This document shows, piece by piece, positions 10,365-21,565 of a DNA stretch of 64,000 nt. The notes under the pieces were generated by a model that was not told the DNA's origin, made no database searches, and saw only the letters and a list, made by a program, of their open reading frames with translations. Within the stretch, counting starts at the first letter, position 1. The number at the start of each line of letters is the position of its first letter. The position numbers were made by a program, and so were the translations under genes. The DNA is from Rhabditophanes sp. KR3021. Taxonomy: Eukaryota; Nematoda; Chromadorea; Rhabditida; Alloionematidae. The stretch spans positions 186,001 to 250,000 of the forward strand of contig CAUJLY010000006.1 in NCBI GenBank assembly GCA_963281155.1. Reading direction: 5' to 3'.

Positions 10365-12209
10365 ATGAAAGCAATATTACTAATTTTTTTAAATATTTCC
10401 TATTGCTATTGCGATAATTATGTTTATAATTATTGTTATATGAATTCAATAAATGTTGATTTAGTAGATCAAAATTCTGGGTTGCCTTATATAATGCCGA
10501 GTGATACATATAATGTGTGTGTTAATGCAACAATAGTAAAAAATGGAACAGTTGGTTATTTGAGTACTAATTTAGATGAATATAGAAAGTTGATGAAGGA
10601 TAATTATGATATTAAAGAAATAAGTAATAACACAGTAAGGTTTATTAAACATTTGATTAATAGTTTTTTTTACAGATTTGCCCAACGAGGCTTAATTTAA
10701 ATATATCATCATTAAATAATGATGCATACACTGAATATTGCCTTTGTAATGGTCATGTTTGTAATATGGGTATAGAATCTGGATCACGGCATTGTTTATC
10801 AGAAAAAAAAGGATTGGATTTTGTGAATTTTAGAGATTCATATGGTAATGTTGAAAAATGCAATGATCCAAATGATGTTTGTATACTGCAACAGGAGAAA
10901 CCGCTTATTCAAAGGTCTCTTATAAAGGATGTCTTGGAAATTTAGAAACAAACTTAGGAAAATATATGACTAAGCCAATTACAAAAAATGTAAATTAAAA
11001 TTAATGTAAAAGATGATTTATATTTTTTAGATAAATACTTGCCAGACACAATCTGTAATTAGTAAAAATAAGGTTGCTTCTTTAACTTTTTGTCAATGTT
11101 CAGACTCATTGTGTAATTGGAATATTTCACAAGTGCGAGCGTGCTCATCTATGTTAATGGGCTTCGGATTTGATACTTACCGTTTCGACATAGGTTCAGA
11201 TTATTGCAAAATAAATGAAGAATGTATGAAATTAATTGCTTATGATCGTGGGCAATGGAGTAGTATTGAAGGTTGCACAAGTCTTATAGATCAAGTGCTT
11301 GCAAAAAGACAAGCTGTTTCTTTTCCAGTAGGTTTAATGTATATTACAAAACAAATATAATATATTTAGGACAATAAATGTGCTGATATAAACACCGAAA
11401 TAAATTATATAAATAAAGCTTATCCCAGTACAACATTGTGTTCATGTGCTGGTGATAATTCACAAAAATGCCCATTACCAGCTTTTCCTACTGATTGTTA
11501 TTCGAATTCGAACGGATTAGATACAATCGGAATATCCGATTATTATTCAGAGTTACAATTTTGCCTTAACAAAGATCCATGTTACTATATTGGACGTAAC
11601 GATGGGCCTAGTCAAAATTTTCAATTTATGGGATGTGCCGCAACGTTTAATAAATTTGTTAAACCATATATAAATGGAGATTTTGCTCCAAAAACCGTAA
11701 GTAACGTAATTTACTATATCTTCTTTAATAAAAATATTTTGTAGAATAATTGTTTTAATACAACTTTAAACACAACAAATAAACTACCAGTTACTGTGTG
11801 TATAGGAGACAAAGAAAATTTACCTCGATCAAATTCTCATCTTAGTGTTACATGTAATCAAAAATATGAGGGAATGAAACTTTTTAATTTGCCTGATTTA
11901 AATAATTCAACTGTGTATTGTCGAGGACCATGTATAAACGCAACTGGAATCATTCAAAGCAAGCCTTTTATCTATCAAGGTTGTATTCAGAATTTTGAAT
12001 CATTATTAAATAATAACCAAAGCATTTCTTTTATAAGCGAAACATGCCAAACAAAATCACTTTTGATGGATAAAATTCCGGATCATACAATTATCAAAGT
12101 TTGTACATGTAGCGGTGATTTATGTAATAAACCAAATTCCGCTTCATCACTAATGCCATTCAATATTATTATGATATCATGTCTTATCTATACATTTTTA
12201 AAATTATAA
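10365..12209 (+). CDS. Secreted cysteine-rich protein with ET-module-like repeats, probable GPI anchor
   Basis: Five exons: 10365-10634, 10676-10989, 11031-11327, 11370-11696 and 11745-12209. The introns are 41, 41, 42 and 48 nt with GT..AG ends, and all keep phase zero. The protein has a signal peptide and four similar units, most of which end in a C-x-C-x(4)-C block (CLCNGHVCN, CQCSDSLCN, CTCSGDLCN; the unit in exon 4 diverges as CSCAGDNSQKC). Upstream of the last three is a GC.(x)F/L....L block. This is the pattern of the nematode ET module and of Ly6-like folds. The C terminus is hydrophobic after SASS, suggesting a GPI anchor. Exon 2 lacks one base near 10882, after DVC, so the conceptual protein needs a one-base correction; all splice sites remain canonical. 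Function is unknown. Confidence 0.65.
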
Positions 12210-12295
12210 CAATCTAACATTCCATAAAATATAATGAATATATTAATACAATGATTGCATTTTAAAGATTATAACATAATAACTAACACTACTAA

Positions 12296-12840
12296 ATGTC
12301 TCGTCTCGCAGCTTTTTAAAATATTTGTTTCAATTTACCTTTGAAATAAAGATTCAAAGTGTTATAACTTGTGAAAAAAGAAAGCAAAAACAAGCTCTCC
12401 AAAGAAAATATTTGTATTTAATGTTAGCTTCTCGAAGTATGATCATTTCTTTTGCTACAAAGAAGATAAATTATAATGTCTTTTGTGTTTATCTACAAAA
12501 AAAGAAGGGTGTTTGTTTTGAAAGAGTAGCTCAACTTCAGGATTTCAAAAACAATTAAAAGATAGTCACAATTTATTACTTGAGGAGAATAAAGGCATGA
12601 CAAAGCAACCTTTAGACATGGAATTGTTGATTTTTATCAAACCAATCATTTCAAAAGATAATTTAATTAAGAATAAAAAATATTTAGCCACTAATTTAAC
12701 TTCTATATGTATGGAAGAGGGGAAGTTTTTTGATTTATTACTATTATTAAAATTTTTTTAATATTTCGTCTCGTCTCGCATAATTTTATAAAAATGAAAA
12801 AAAAGTCCGTCTCGTCTCGACGTCAAAAATTTTAGAAAAT
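12296..12840. repeat. CGTCTCGTCTCG direct repeats bounding a low-complexity stretch
   Basis: The motif GTCTCGTCTCGCA occurs at about 12299 and again at about 12770, and CGTCTCGTCTCG a third time at about 12807. They bracket about 470 bp that includes a 77-codon plus-strand frame (12325-12558) of no recognisable family. This GC-containing motif stands out against the AT-rich background. It may mark a small repeat or an old insertion. Confidence 0.4.
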
Positions 12841-12846
12841 TTAGTA

Positions 12847-13309
12847 CTGTTAGTTGTAATGGAAGTTATCCTCATACATTATTTGATTATATGAAAAAAC
12901 ATGCTTTCATTCCAGAATCTTTATATTAATGTAAAGCTAAAAGAGGTTAATGTAGATACGTAGAAGATGATGAAAAAATGTATGTTGATACAAAAATTAA
13001 ACTTCCAAGAGACAAATACAAAATGGCAAAATATATTTAAAAGTATGAACTTTTATCAATTGCATCATCTGTTACAAAAGAATTGTTTTCATATAAAAGT
13101 GGACTTTTTAATCCTAATCAGCATGACTGCATAGATAAATTTGTTGGAGGGCATGCGTTTATAATAATTGGTTTTGGAAGTGAAGGAAATGATGATTACT
13201 GGTTAGTTAAAAATAGTTGGGTCCGAAGTATGGATATATAAAATTGAAACGAGGAGTTAATTGTTGTGGAATTACACAACAAGTTTATGGAGTAACTCTC
13301 AAAAATTAA
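12847..13309 (+). pseudogene. Papain-family (C1A) cysteine protease relic
   Basis: The frame reads as the C-terminal half of a cathepsin: CNGSYPHTLFDYMKKHAFIPES, then KRG.CRYVEDD, LFSYKSGLFNP, GGHAFIIIGFGSEG with the catalytic His, YWLVKNSW with the catalytic Asn, and RGVNCCGI near the end. It is broken by in-frame stops (after ESLY, after KRG and after KMAKYI) and by a frameshift right after KNSW. The region with the active-site Cys and the prodomain is absent. It is clearly non-functional. Its closest group within the papain family cannot be fixed from the fragment. Confidence 0.75.
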
Positions 13310-13771
13310 TACATAATAGAGTATCTTTTATTTTAATTGATTTTAAATAAATGTTTTATTCACGTCAAAAATCATAATAATGATCATAACACGTATAATA
13401 TAAATATAATGATATGCACCAATTTCTTTTATATTTTAGACATGAATATAGTGAATATGTATATTTATCCATGATAGACCTACGTCATTTTTGCGTCAGT
13501 TGTGATTATAAGTAAGTATATGGTCTAGAATACAATCCATTTTGTTACTTTGAATGATCAACTTCCATCGACAAAATATTGTCTACCACTTCATAAAATA
13601 TTTATGATAAAAAATATTCTGAACTCTAAATATAGAGAAAAGTTAAAAGTGTTACAATCGTACTTAATGGTGTGAAGAAAATACAATGAAGACATTAGGT
13701 ATACTTTGAGTTCTTAGTGATAAGCAATGATAATTTATATTTATCAGTTGAAAGAATGATTACTTTGATAT

Positions 13772-13779
13772 TATAAAAG
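13772..13779 (+). promoter_or_regulatory. TATA box of the S28 protease gene
   Basis: TATAAAAG lies 51 bp before the ATG at 13830, a fitting place for a core promoter. Confidence 0.5.
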
Positions 13780-13829
13780 GGAAGTAAAAATAGTCTTATC
13801 ATACATTTACAATATTAATAAACTTAATT

Positions 13830-15341
13830 ATGTTTGTTTTTCTACGAAATTGCTTGTTATTATTGCTTGCTGTTTTGGTTATTGTGGAGAGTAAATTTAC
13901 CCAAATGGTTGGGGGTAGACCAGCCAATGGATTCAAACCTATTCCAAAAGACTACAAGCCTTTAAATCTTGATGAAGATACTCACGTTTTTGATAATAGA
14001 ATTGATCATTTCAATGACTTCAACAAAAATACTTTTGAACAAAATTATTGGTTCAATAGTGACAATTACAAACCCGGCGGACCATCATTTTTGATGCTTG
14101 GAGGAGAATCTCGTCAAAACAATTTTTGGACAGCAGTTCCTGATCTTGAATGGGCCAAATTAGCTTCTCAGCAAAACGCTATCATGTTCAATCTTGAACA
14201 TAGATATTATGGAGAATCAAACCCAACACCGGATATGAGTACCGCAAACTTGAGATATTTATCCTCAAGACAGGCTCTAGCCGACGCTGCTGCCTTCATT
14301 AAAGCTATGAACACAGACTCTAGATTTAATTTAACAGATAATGTTAAGTGGGTAACTTTTGGTGGTAGTTATTCTGGATCTTTGGCAGTTTGGATGCGTG
14401 AATTATATCCGGAGTTAGTTTATGCTGCCGTTGGATCTAGTGCACCTGTTAATGCGGTTGTCGACTTTTACCAGTATCTTGATGGTATTCAAGCAACCCT
14501 AACTTCATACAATCCATTGTGTGCGTCTGATTTGTCTGCTGGATTAGCTCAAGTAAGTGAATTAGTTAAAACTTCTGATGGGCAAAAACAAATAAATAAA
14601 GCATTCAATTTGTGTGACGATTGGTCGACTTATAGTCCAGATGATATTACATACTTTTGGCAAAATACAATTGGAGTATACAGTCAAATTATTCAAACTA
14701 GTGGAATTAATAACGGAGAATTCAGAAATGTTCAATCTGTTGAGAATGCTTGCGCTTTTCATCTTCGGAAAAGTTCAACGCCTTTAAAAAATCTTCAAGA
14801 TGTTGTATTTTGGTTTAGAACATTGCAATTTGATGGTGGTTCATGTGTTTATAATAATTATACAGACTACATTCAAAACTTGCAACAAACAGTTCTTGAT
14901 GAAGATGTCAGTGATGCAAGAGCTTGGTTGTACCAATGTTGTACAGAATTTGGATTTTTCCAATCAACTGATGCGGATGCTACAAAGTTTTGGGGAAATG
15001 TTATGGATGTTAACTTCAACACCCAGCAATGTGCCCAAATTTTTGGACCAACCATTACTAACGCCTCCATCTATAACAATGTCAAAAAAACCAACACTCA
15101 TTATGGTGGAGCTTCAAAGTTTCGTGGAACAAGAGTAATCACTCCCAATGGTTCATGGGACCCATGGAATACTCTAGGTCTTTTAACACCATCCAAAAAC
15201 AACCAAGTAGTACCAGTTCCTATGACTGGAACTTGTCATTGTGAAGATATGTATATGTCTGGTGAAAGTGATCCTCAATCTTTAGTAGATGGAAGAAATT
15301 TAATTGCTACCACTCTTAATGAATGGTTAAATCCTGCCTAA
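13830..15341 (+). CDS. Secreted S28-family serine carboxypeptidase (PRCP/DPP7-like)
   Basis: An intact 503-residue frame. A signal peptide (residues 1 to about 21) is followed by an N-terminal FDNRIDHFN block and Y-W-F-N typical of the family. The nucleophile is in GGSYSGSLAVW (about residue 181). The catalytic Asp is in NGSWDPWNTLG (about 443) and the His in GTCHCEDMY (about 470). Family members remove residues after proline from peptides, in lysosomes or outside the cell; the nematode group is common in the gut. The gene has no intron, unlike almost every other gene here, and is one of only a few with no lesion. AATAAA follows at 15355. It could have arisen by retroposition, but no poly(A) tract or target repeat is obvious. 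Confidence 0.93.
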   Translation: MFVFLRNCLLLLLAVLVIVESKFTQMVGGRPANGFKPIPKDYKPLNLDEDTHVFDNRIDHFNDFNKNTFEQNYWFNSDNYKPGGPSFLMLGGESRQNNFWTAVPDLEWAKLASQQNAIMFNLEHRYYGESNPTPDMSTANLRYLSSRQALADAAAFIKAMNTDSRFNLTDNVKWVTFGGSYSGSLAVWMRELYPELVYAAVGSSAPVNAVVDFYQYLDGIQATLTSYNPLCASDLSAGLAQVSELVKTSDGQKQINKAFNLCDDWSTYSPDDITYFWQNTIGVYSQIIQTSGINNGEFRNVQSVENACAFHLRKSSTPLKNLQDVVFWFRTLQFDGGSCVYNNYTDYIQNLQQTVLDEDVSDARAWLYQCCTEFGFFQSTDADATKFWGNVMDVNFNTQQCAQIFGPTITNASIYNNVKKTNTHYGGASKFRGTRVITPNGSWDPWNTLGLLTPSKNNQVVPVPMTGTCHCEDMYMSGESDPQSLVDGRNLIATTLNEWLNPA

Positions 15342-15997
15342 TTAAATATATAATAATAAAGAGTTTTGTATTTTTCTGCTTTAAATAAATACTAAATATT
15401 AACTTTCTAAAGCATAATATTTATAGGCTTTAAAAAATGTATTGTGTTTAATGTGGATATAAATACTAAAAATGGAGAATTTTAAATTTCAAAATATAGT
15501 AAAAATTAATTGATTTTGGGCAACTTGTTAACGAGATGAAGACACTGTCAAAAACCAAATCAAAAAACAATTTACAAAACAATAAACTTGAGACATTAGA
15601 CTAAAACTTAAACTAAAAATATTTAAAAATGAAATATGTAGTACAAATATCTTTTATAAATAAATATAAAATATTCAACTGTTTAATGCAACCTCCTTCT
15701 CAATGCTTTGGTCATTAAAAAGTAGATGAAAAAACGAATAATTTTGTAGGCTTTATGGAAGAAACCGTTAGCCAACACAAATAGCACTCAAAAATGTTGT
15801 TTAAATTTTTTTAGACTAAACGGAATGCTGCCTGTTTTAATAAACTTGAAAACAGAAATGATCACAGGATTCTCTTTTTAAAACTATTGCGAAATATAGC
15901 TGGGGTTATTGAATAAATTTATTCAACAAATTTGAAGGCTTAACAATTTTCATTCTACTCAATTAAAGCAATGAATCATTCTATTAATAATTAAATA
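15342..15997. other. Intergenic, no gene seen
   Basis: 3' flank of the S28 gene. It is AT-rich, without coding pattern, and ends at the MITE. Confidence 0.5.
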
Positions 15998-16114
15998 CAG
16001 TCGCATCTGTCTTTAGTGAACACTATATTTAGTGTACAATGATTGCACGTTAATCTGAGTATAGTGAACAGAAATATCTGCCCCTTGAGTGTTCACTAAA
16101 GACAGATTTGGCTG
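15998..16114. mobile_element. Short pogo/Tigger-type MITE
   Basis: A 117-bp element with about 27-bp inverted ends. The left end is CAGTCGCATCTGTCTTTAG followed by TGAACAC. The right end is its complement, with three mismatches (CAGCCAAATCTGTC). Each end is flanked by TA, the target duplication of Tc1/mariner-pogo elements, and CAGT ends are usual for the pogo/Tigger branch. It has no coding capacity. Confidence 0.7.
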
Positions 16115-16840
16115 TATTCATACTTAAACAAATATTTTTATAATTAATATTAAGTATTTAGACGATCAAAATTAAGTTTACCCATCTTGGGTAATATAAG
16201 CTCGGGTGGGTGGAGTTGCTCTGATTGCTTCAAATGAAACATTTCAAGGAAGCATAGCTGCTAAAATAATGTAAATGATATCGAGTTTCATAATGAGTTG
16301 ATTAACAAACCATTTTCGTTGCTTTGATATCAAAAACATTGCTAGTAGTAGGCATGTAAACAACTTAATATTTAGCATAAGTATGCTTACATTACCATAA
16401 TTTCAACTTTATCAAATATGAATTTAGTGGCAAAAATTGATGTTTTAAAAACAAAAGGATTTCAAATAATTTACTTTTAATATTAGATTATTTCAGTATT
16501 CTCTAAATACATCATTTCAAATAAGTTTAGATGTAACTGTTTGTTGATACAATATACAATAGTTACTGCATGCCTATGTTTTATAGACTGTTTGGATAAT
16601 AAAAAATTAAACCCATTTGCTTTTATAAAGTTGCTGAAACTGTAATTATACATCATGATTAAGTATTTAAGTGTACAATTGGCGTTACACAAGTGGAAGC
16701 ACTTCTTAAAATATGTAACATAATTTGTTGTTTCGAATAAGAACAGCCTTTCATATAAATATTATAATTAAATGTGATTACTTTAAATTTCAAGATTCAT
16801 ATATTTGATCAAAGTTGACATTTTTAAATGATCTACGTTA
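16115..16840. other. Intergenic, no gene seen
   Basis: AT-rich. It should contain the promoter and possibly missing 5' exons of the UGT-like gene downstream, but no signal-peptide exon could be recognised. Confidence 0.4.
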
Positions 16841-18330
16841 TTGATAAGAAAATTGTCACATATTCGTTTGCTAATTAAAAAAAACAGTTTAAGTTTCTTC
16901 TTAATAATTATTATTTACATAAATACATTCTACTTATACAAATTGTATAAAAGATTTTACCTGAAATTTATAAAGATATCAAAATTGGCCAAAATTATGA
17001 AAGGAAAAGTAAATCCAAATTTAGGAAATAAATGTGGATCAAAAAGACTTGAATACATGAAAATGATTTGGACTAATAATATGGCTTCCGTTAAGTGAGT
17101 CTATTCTATGACCAAAGTAAGTGATTCTTGGATTGAGCATTGCAAAGGAATTATGAATAATGATGAGTTGACTGAACAAATAAAAAAACACAATTCTGAC
17201 ATATCTATTGGAGAAGGCTTTGATTCATGCATTTTTGGATTGTATAAACAATATGGTATTACTCAACACATTCTTATTTCAAGTGGTCTCTTTTTCAGTC
17301 CTCATTATCAATTATTAGGACTTAATTATCCCTCTACTCAAGTGCCTGATTTTCTTGCCGATTTTGGAGCTAATGGTTTTTCTTTTTATGAAAGAGTAAA
17401 AAACCAATATTTTGGGTTAATTTCTTACTTGTTCCTTAAGAGACCATTGAATTTAGAACAAGATTTATTTGATGCAAAATTTGGTAAAGGAATTGCTAAT
17501 ATAAGAAAGACCTTTTCTGAATGTGCTTATTATATTACAAATGCAGATCCATTCCTTGACTTTGCTAAACCAATTATTTCGAAGATAATTGAAATTGGAG
17601 GTTTTTCAATTCCTAAATCTAAACCATTAGATGATTATTTTGATAAAGTTATGGCCTTACGAACAAAAAATATATTAATTTCTTTTGGAAGTAATGCAAA
17701 GTCATACTTGATGCCAGATACCACATTTATCTGGAAGTATGAACTGGATGACGGTATTGCTGATGGAATTGACAATTTAATTACTTCAAAATGGCTTCCC
17801 CAAACTGATATATTAGCAGATAAAAGACTTATTGGTTTCATAACTCATGTATATTTTATAATTAATCATTTATTAATCCTTGATATTAATAGGCTTATTT
17901 GGTAAGTAAAAACACGTTAATTAAAATAAACTCATCTTAAGGAGATCAATTGCGCAACACTCAAGTTACTGAAAAAATTAAATTTGGCAAAGCGATTGGT
18001 AAATATGATTTAGCTGATTACGATATAGTTAGAAACACAATTGATGGAGTATTTTTCAAATATGATGTATACCGTAAAGCAGCGACAAAATTAATGGATA
18101 GTGTCAAAAATAAACCATTTAACCCAACTGAAGTGTTTATAAAACACGTAGAATATGCCGCTCAGTATGGGGCTGAGCCTTTATTCAACATTTTGGGTCA
18201 AGAACAATCATATATTGAACGTAATAATTTAGATCTCTTAACTATTTTTTCCGTATTTCTGGTTTTGTTCGATATATTACTTTTTAAAACCATTAAATAC
18301 TGTTGCTGTAAAGAAAAGACTTTAAAATAA
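16841..18330 (+). pseudogene. UDP-glucuronosyltransferase-like gene, broken
   Basis: The main frame (17108-17905) has DSWIEHCKGIM, FDSCIFGLYKQYGI and NILISFGSNAKS, then WLPQTDILADKRLIGFITH, all standard landmarks of nematode UGTs. The last exon (from about 17941) gives GDQLRNTQVTEKIKFG and NKPFNPTEVFIKHVEYAAQYG, and ends with a membrane helix and a basic CCCKEK tail. Two lesions are clear. A TGA at 17096-17098 interrupts the frame between NNMASVK and VYSMTK. The roughly 20-residue sugar-nucleotide signature between FITH and LFGDQ (the HGG.NS..EA....P part) is missing, replaced by an AT-rich stretch with out-of-phase splice-like sites. The N-terminal signal peptide is also not found. Confidence 0.75.
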
Positions 18331-19015
18331 AATTTAATCATTTTTCTTTCATTTTCATTAAGATACTTTTTAATAACCTGTGTTCTCTTAAATCACCGAC
18401 TTAAAACAAAAAGACACTATCATCCCATTTTTATCACAAATCACCATTGTAACTCTATTTATCCATATTATATTCTATCACCTTAAACTTACCTTAGGAT
18501 ATCATCCATATTTTACTTCCATTACCTGTGCTTAAAAAGGAAACTCCATCCTATCATAATCTCATATTTTGTGTAAGTAACCAAATTATGTTATATCTTC
18601 CTGTAATGGAAAACCCAAATCTATATATTAATCATGATTGCAGAATAAAGCAATATTCTTTTTGTTGAAAAATACTGAAAGAATTGGATTAAATAATGAC
18701 CTAGTAACTTGACTATCTTCATTAAAACCTCCCACACTTTAATAATTTTTTCAAAGTGTGGGATTCTCATATTAAAAAAACGTCATATATTATTTTGAGT
18801 CATATGAATAAGGTACAAAATATGATTTGCTTAATCAAAATTTTGTCATAGATAACCCAAAGAATTTAATTGCAAGATGATATTCTGAAGGTAACATTTT
18901 ATTATACCAATTAAGTTTAGATTTGCCTCATTAATATAATTGTTGTAATTAAAGCATCGTAATAGGTTACTACAATTTACAATGCAATCTTAAAAATTAT
19001 TCAATAACTTTCTTA
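18331..19015. other. Convergent spacer with a hairpin
   Basis: The flanking genes converge here. A perfect 11-bp inverted repeat, TCCCACACTTT ... AAAGTGTGGGA (18730-18740 and 18753-18763, 12-nt loop), could form a hairpin. Nothing else is recognisable. Confidence 0.4.
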
Positions 19016-20611
19016 TCAAAGGCGAAAGTATTTTAGTGAAAAAGTGTGTGTAGCGGCAGCTCCTGGATAATGAACCATAACTATATCTGAAGCCGAAATC
19101 ATTAGTTTTGGAGTTGAAGGAGTAGTTAAAAGGCTTCCGCAAAAAGCAGCTCCAGAGTTTGTCATGTCCTTTCCGAATTTAATTTCCAATCCTTTACCAA
19201 CACTACATGGGAACTTATAAGTTGCATTAGTAATTTTAAGGTCATAGACAAAAATTCCAATTTTATGATTGGGGTCAGTTGTGATTGCGTAATGACAATT
19301 CTTAGCACCACTTTGTGTTAAAGTTTGAATAGCTGTTGTAGCGGTTAGGTGAATGTTTCCACAATTGCTAGTAGTTCTGTTAACATACTGACAAGAAGGA
19401 CCGGAAAAACCATTAGGACACAAGCATTGTTGGCAGGAATTTGGATTTTGATATCCTCCATTTGAACAAGTAATTTGAGTAGAACATGTTGTGTTGCAAT
19501 AATGAAAATTCAAAATCTTGTAATCAGAAAATGAGAATCTCTCCTGTTGTCCTAAGTCTTCACTATATATTTCATCTTTAGGTGTCATTGTTTTTTTGCC
19601 ATTTTTAGATGCAAAATCATCTCCATAAAGCATAGTACTACCTAAAATTAATATTAATATTATTTGATTCATTTTAAAAAAACAAACCAAAATCAAATTT
19701 AACTCCATAATCTTTTACCCTGTTGGCTGTATTTTTTACAAATTGACTTTTCATGTTATGTTCTATATTTTCATCATGAATATTCAAATAATTATCTCTG
19801 TCGGGTCTTGCTTGTTCATGGTAAAGACCTAAAGCATGGCCAAACTCGTGCTGAATTACTCCATTAATCAGACATGCATTCCTCCAAGTGTAAGGGTTTG
19901 AGGTGCATTGGAAGAATGTTGACCAATATAAGACCAACAAACTCCAGGCGACTTGGGATCGATAACATTTATACCAGGTGTTCCTGAAATTTTTCTATAT
20001 TGTTTTTCAAATCTTATACATGTATTATCTTCAATTTCTGTTAAAGCTCTGTCAATAACATTCTTTTCTGCATTAGAATAGTCTGATGGCAAAAAATATT
20101 TAATTGGAAATTGCCATGGGTAATCAATTACCGATAGAATTGATCTTTTTTCTCTTGTTACAAAATCTCCAACGTCAGTTTGATTTTGAACTACGTGATT
20201 TGCAATGTCAGTTTGATTATCTATTTGATCTTGAAGTTCTGCGATAACATTTTTCATTTGCTTTTCTGTTAACATGATATCTCCTTGGAACAAAAATGGA
20301 TTTTGCATTGGATTATCCTCAATTTCATCATCACCACTAACAGTTTCAGATAGTGTGACGTTATCATCTGTATTATTATGTGCGTTATCAAAGATTGTAG
20401 TTTGCAATGTGTTAATTTGCTTCAAATATTCAATATTTTTATCAAATTCCGCTAGTTCTTCACCAGATAAATCTGATCGAAGTTCATCTTTAAAATCAGA
20501 TATTTTTTTCTAAAAGGAATCAATCTATAACGTATTTAAGTTAGATTAACTTACAGCGTCGATAGTCTCTATGAAAGCTAGAACAATGAATAGAAGTACT
20601 AAAAATTGCAT
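19016..20611 (-). CDS. Astacin metalloprotease with EGF and CUB domains
   Basis: Three exons: 20611-20555, 20509-19688 and 19641-19016. The introns are 45 and 46 nt with GT..AG ends. Order: signal peptide (MQFLVLLFIVLAFI), a long prodomain ending at TREKRS (a furin-like site), the catalytic domain with HEFGHALGLYHE followed by ARPDRD, and a Met-turn in GSTMLYGDDF. Then come an EGF-like repeat (CSNGGYQNPNSCQQCLC) and a CUB-like domain to TFSLKYFRL. This is the layout of nematode NAS proteases, which act in moulting, hatching, digestion or host invasion. The second splice joins FDFG to STMLYG perfectly. One base is missing near 19880, just before ACLINGV, splitting the catalytic domain into two frames. 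The fold is otherwise complete. Confidence 0.85.
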
Positions 20612-21236
20612 ATTAAATTATTATTGTGATTTTCGTAAGTTGGAAACTATTTATATACACATTTTGCAACTTTCTACTAAATCTTTTTTCAGTAGTATGC
20701 ATTGTCTGGGAAGTATCCAAAACAAATTAAGCTTATCTGTCCTTATATTTGCTTTTGTCTGTTTTTTTAACTTTTATTATTGTTGTAGACAATTTCTTCG
20801 TACTTTAGTATATACGATCATCCGAATTTATATTTGAATCTAAACCAAAATCACTTGATTGTGAAGAACAAAAGGTTGAAATTGCAGTACGTATGTTATT
20901 TTAGCTACTGAATTATATGGGATTTGAATAAATTAAGTGATAATACATGAAAGTGTAATTGCTGAAAACAGTATTAAAAAGTATGTTGATTTTTAAACAG
21001 TTCATGATATTCGTTCCATATTTATACACTTTTTACGTTTTTGCCCTCATAAATTATCTTATAGCATATTTATTTAACATTTGCTATTTTACTGATAAAA
21101 GCATCTAGCAAATCATTTTTTAACCAGTATTAGACTAAAGGTAATGAAATATTTATAAATTGAGGCACATTAATAGACATGAACGCATCAGTATTTAATA
21201 GGTGTATGCAATAAATATCGGCATGTTTTACACAGT
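20612..21236. other. Spacer upstream of the astacin gene
   Basis: It should contain the astacin promoter on the minus strand. It is AT-rich, and the one longer frame (20571-20837, plus) is antisense to exon 1 and has no family features. Confidence 0.35.
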
Positions 21237-21292
21237 ATATAAGGAACAGTCAATCAAGTTTCAATGACACGTCAATTGTACTTACTTAAAAA

Positions 21293-21565
21293 TGTTTTAT
21301 TTTTATCATATCTGCTCTCTTATTATCAGTAACTTCTGTACCAAACAAATTAATTTTACAAGTTAAAGGAACTGTTACATCAATTGATTATAGCTTAAAA
21401 TGTTTACAAAAACTTGAATCTACTAATCCATTATTCATATTAAATTTCTATCAAATTCTAACAAGATGAGTAATGGATGCTGAAAAATGCTGATGAATTT
21501 ATGACTGGCTTTAATGTAGTTGGTTTGCCCAAATGTATGCAAGTCTATAAAGTCTTTTAATCCCT
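21293..21565 (+). pseudogene. Possible transthyretin-like secreted protein relic
   Basis: A TATATAAG box (21237) precedes an ATG at 21293. After a one-base frame change the reading is SALLLSVTSVP, then LILQVKGTVTS. A later frame gives ADEFMTGFNVVGLPKC. This loosely follows the nematode transthyretin-like pattern (signal peptide, VKG.VTC strand, later D..G.F.V.G). The match is weak and needs several frame changes. Confidence 0.25.

Noticed and set aside
14562..15138. Additional ORFs inside the S28 gene in other frames and strand
   Set aside because: They are shadows of the long protease frame and have no family features.
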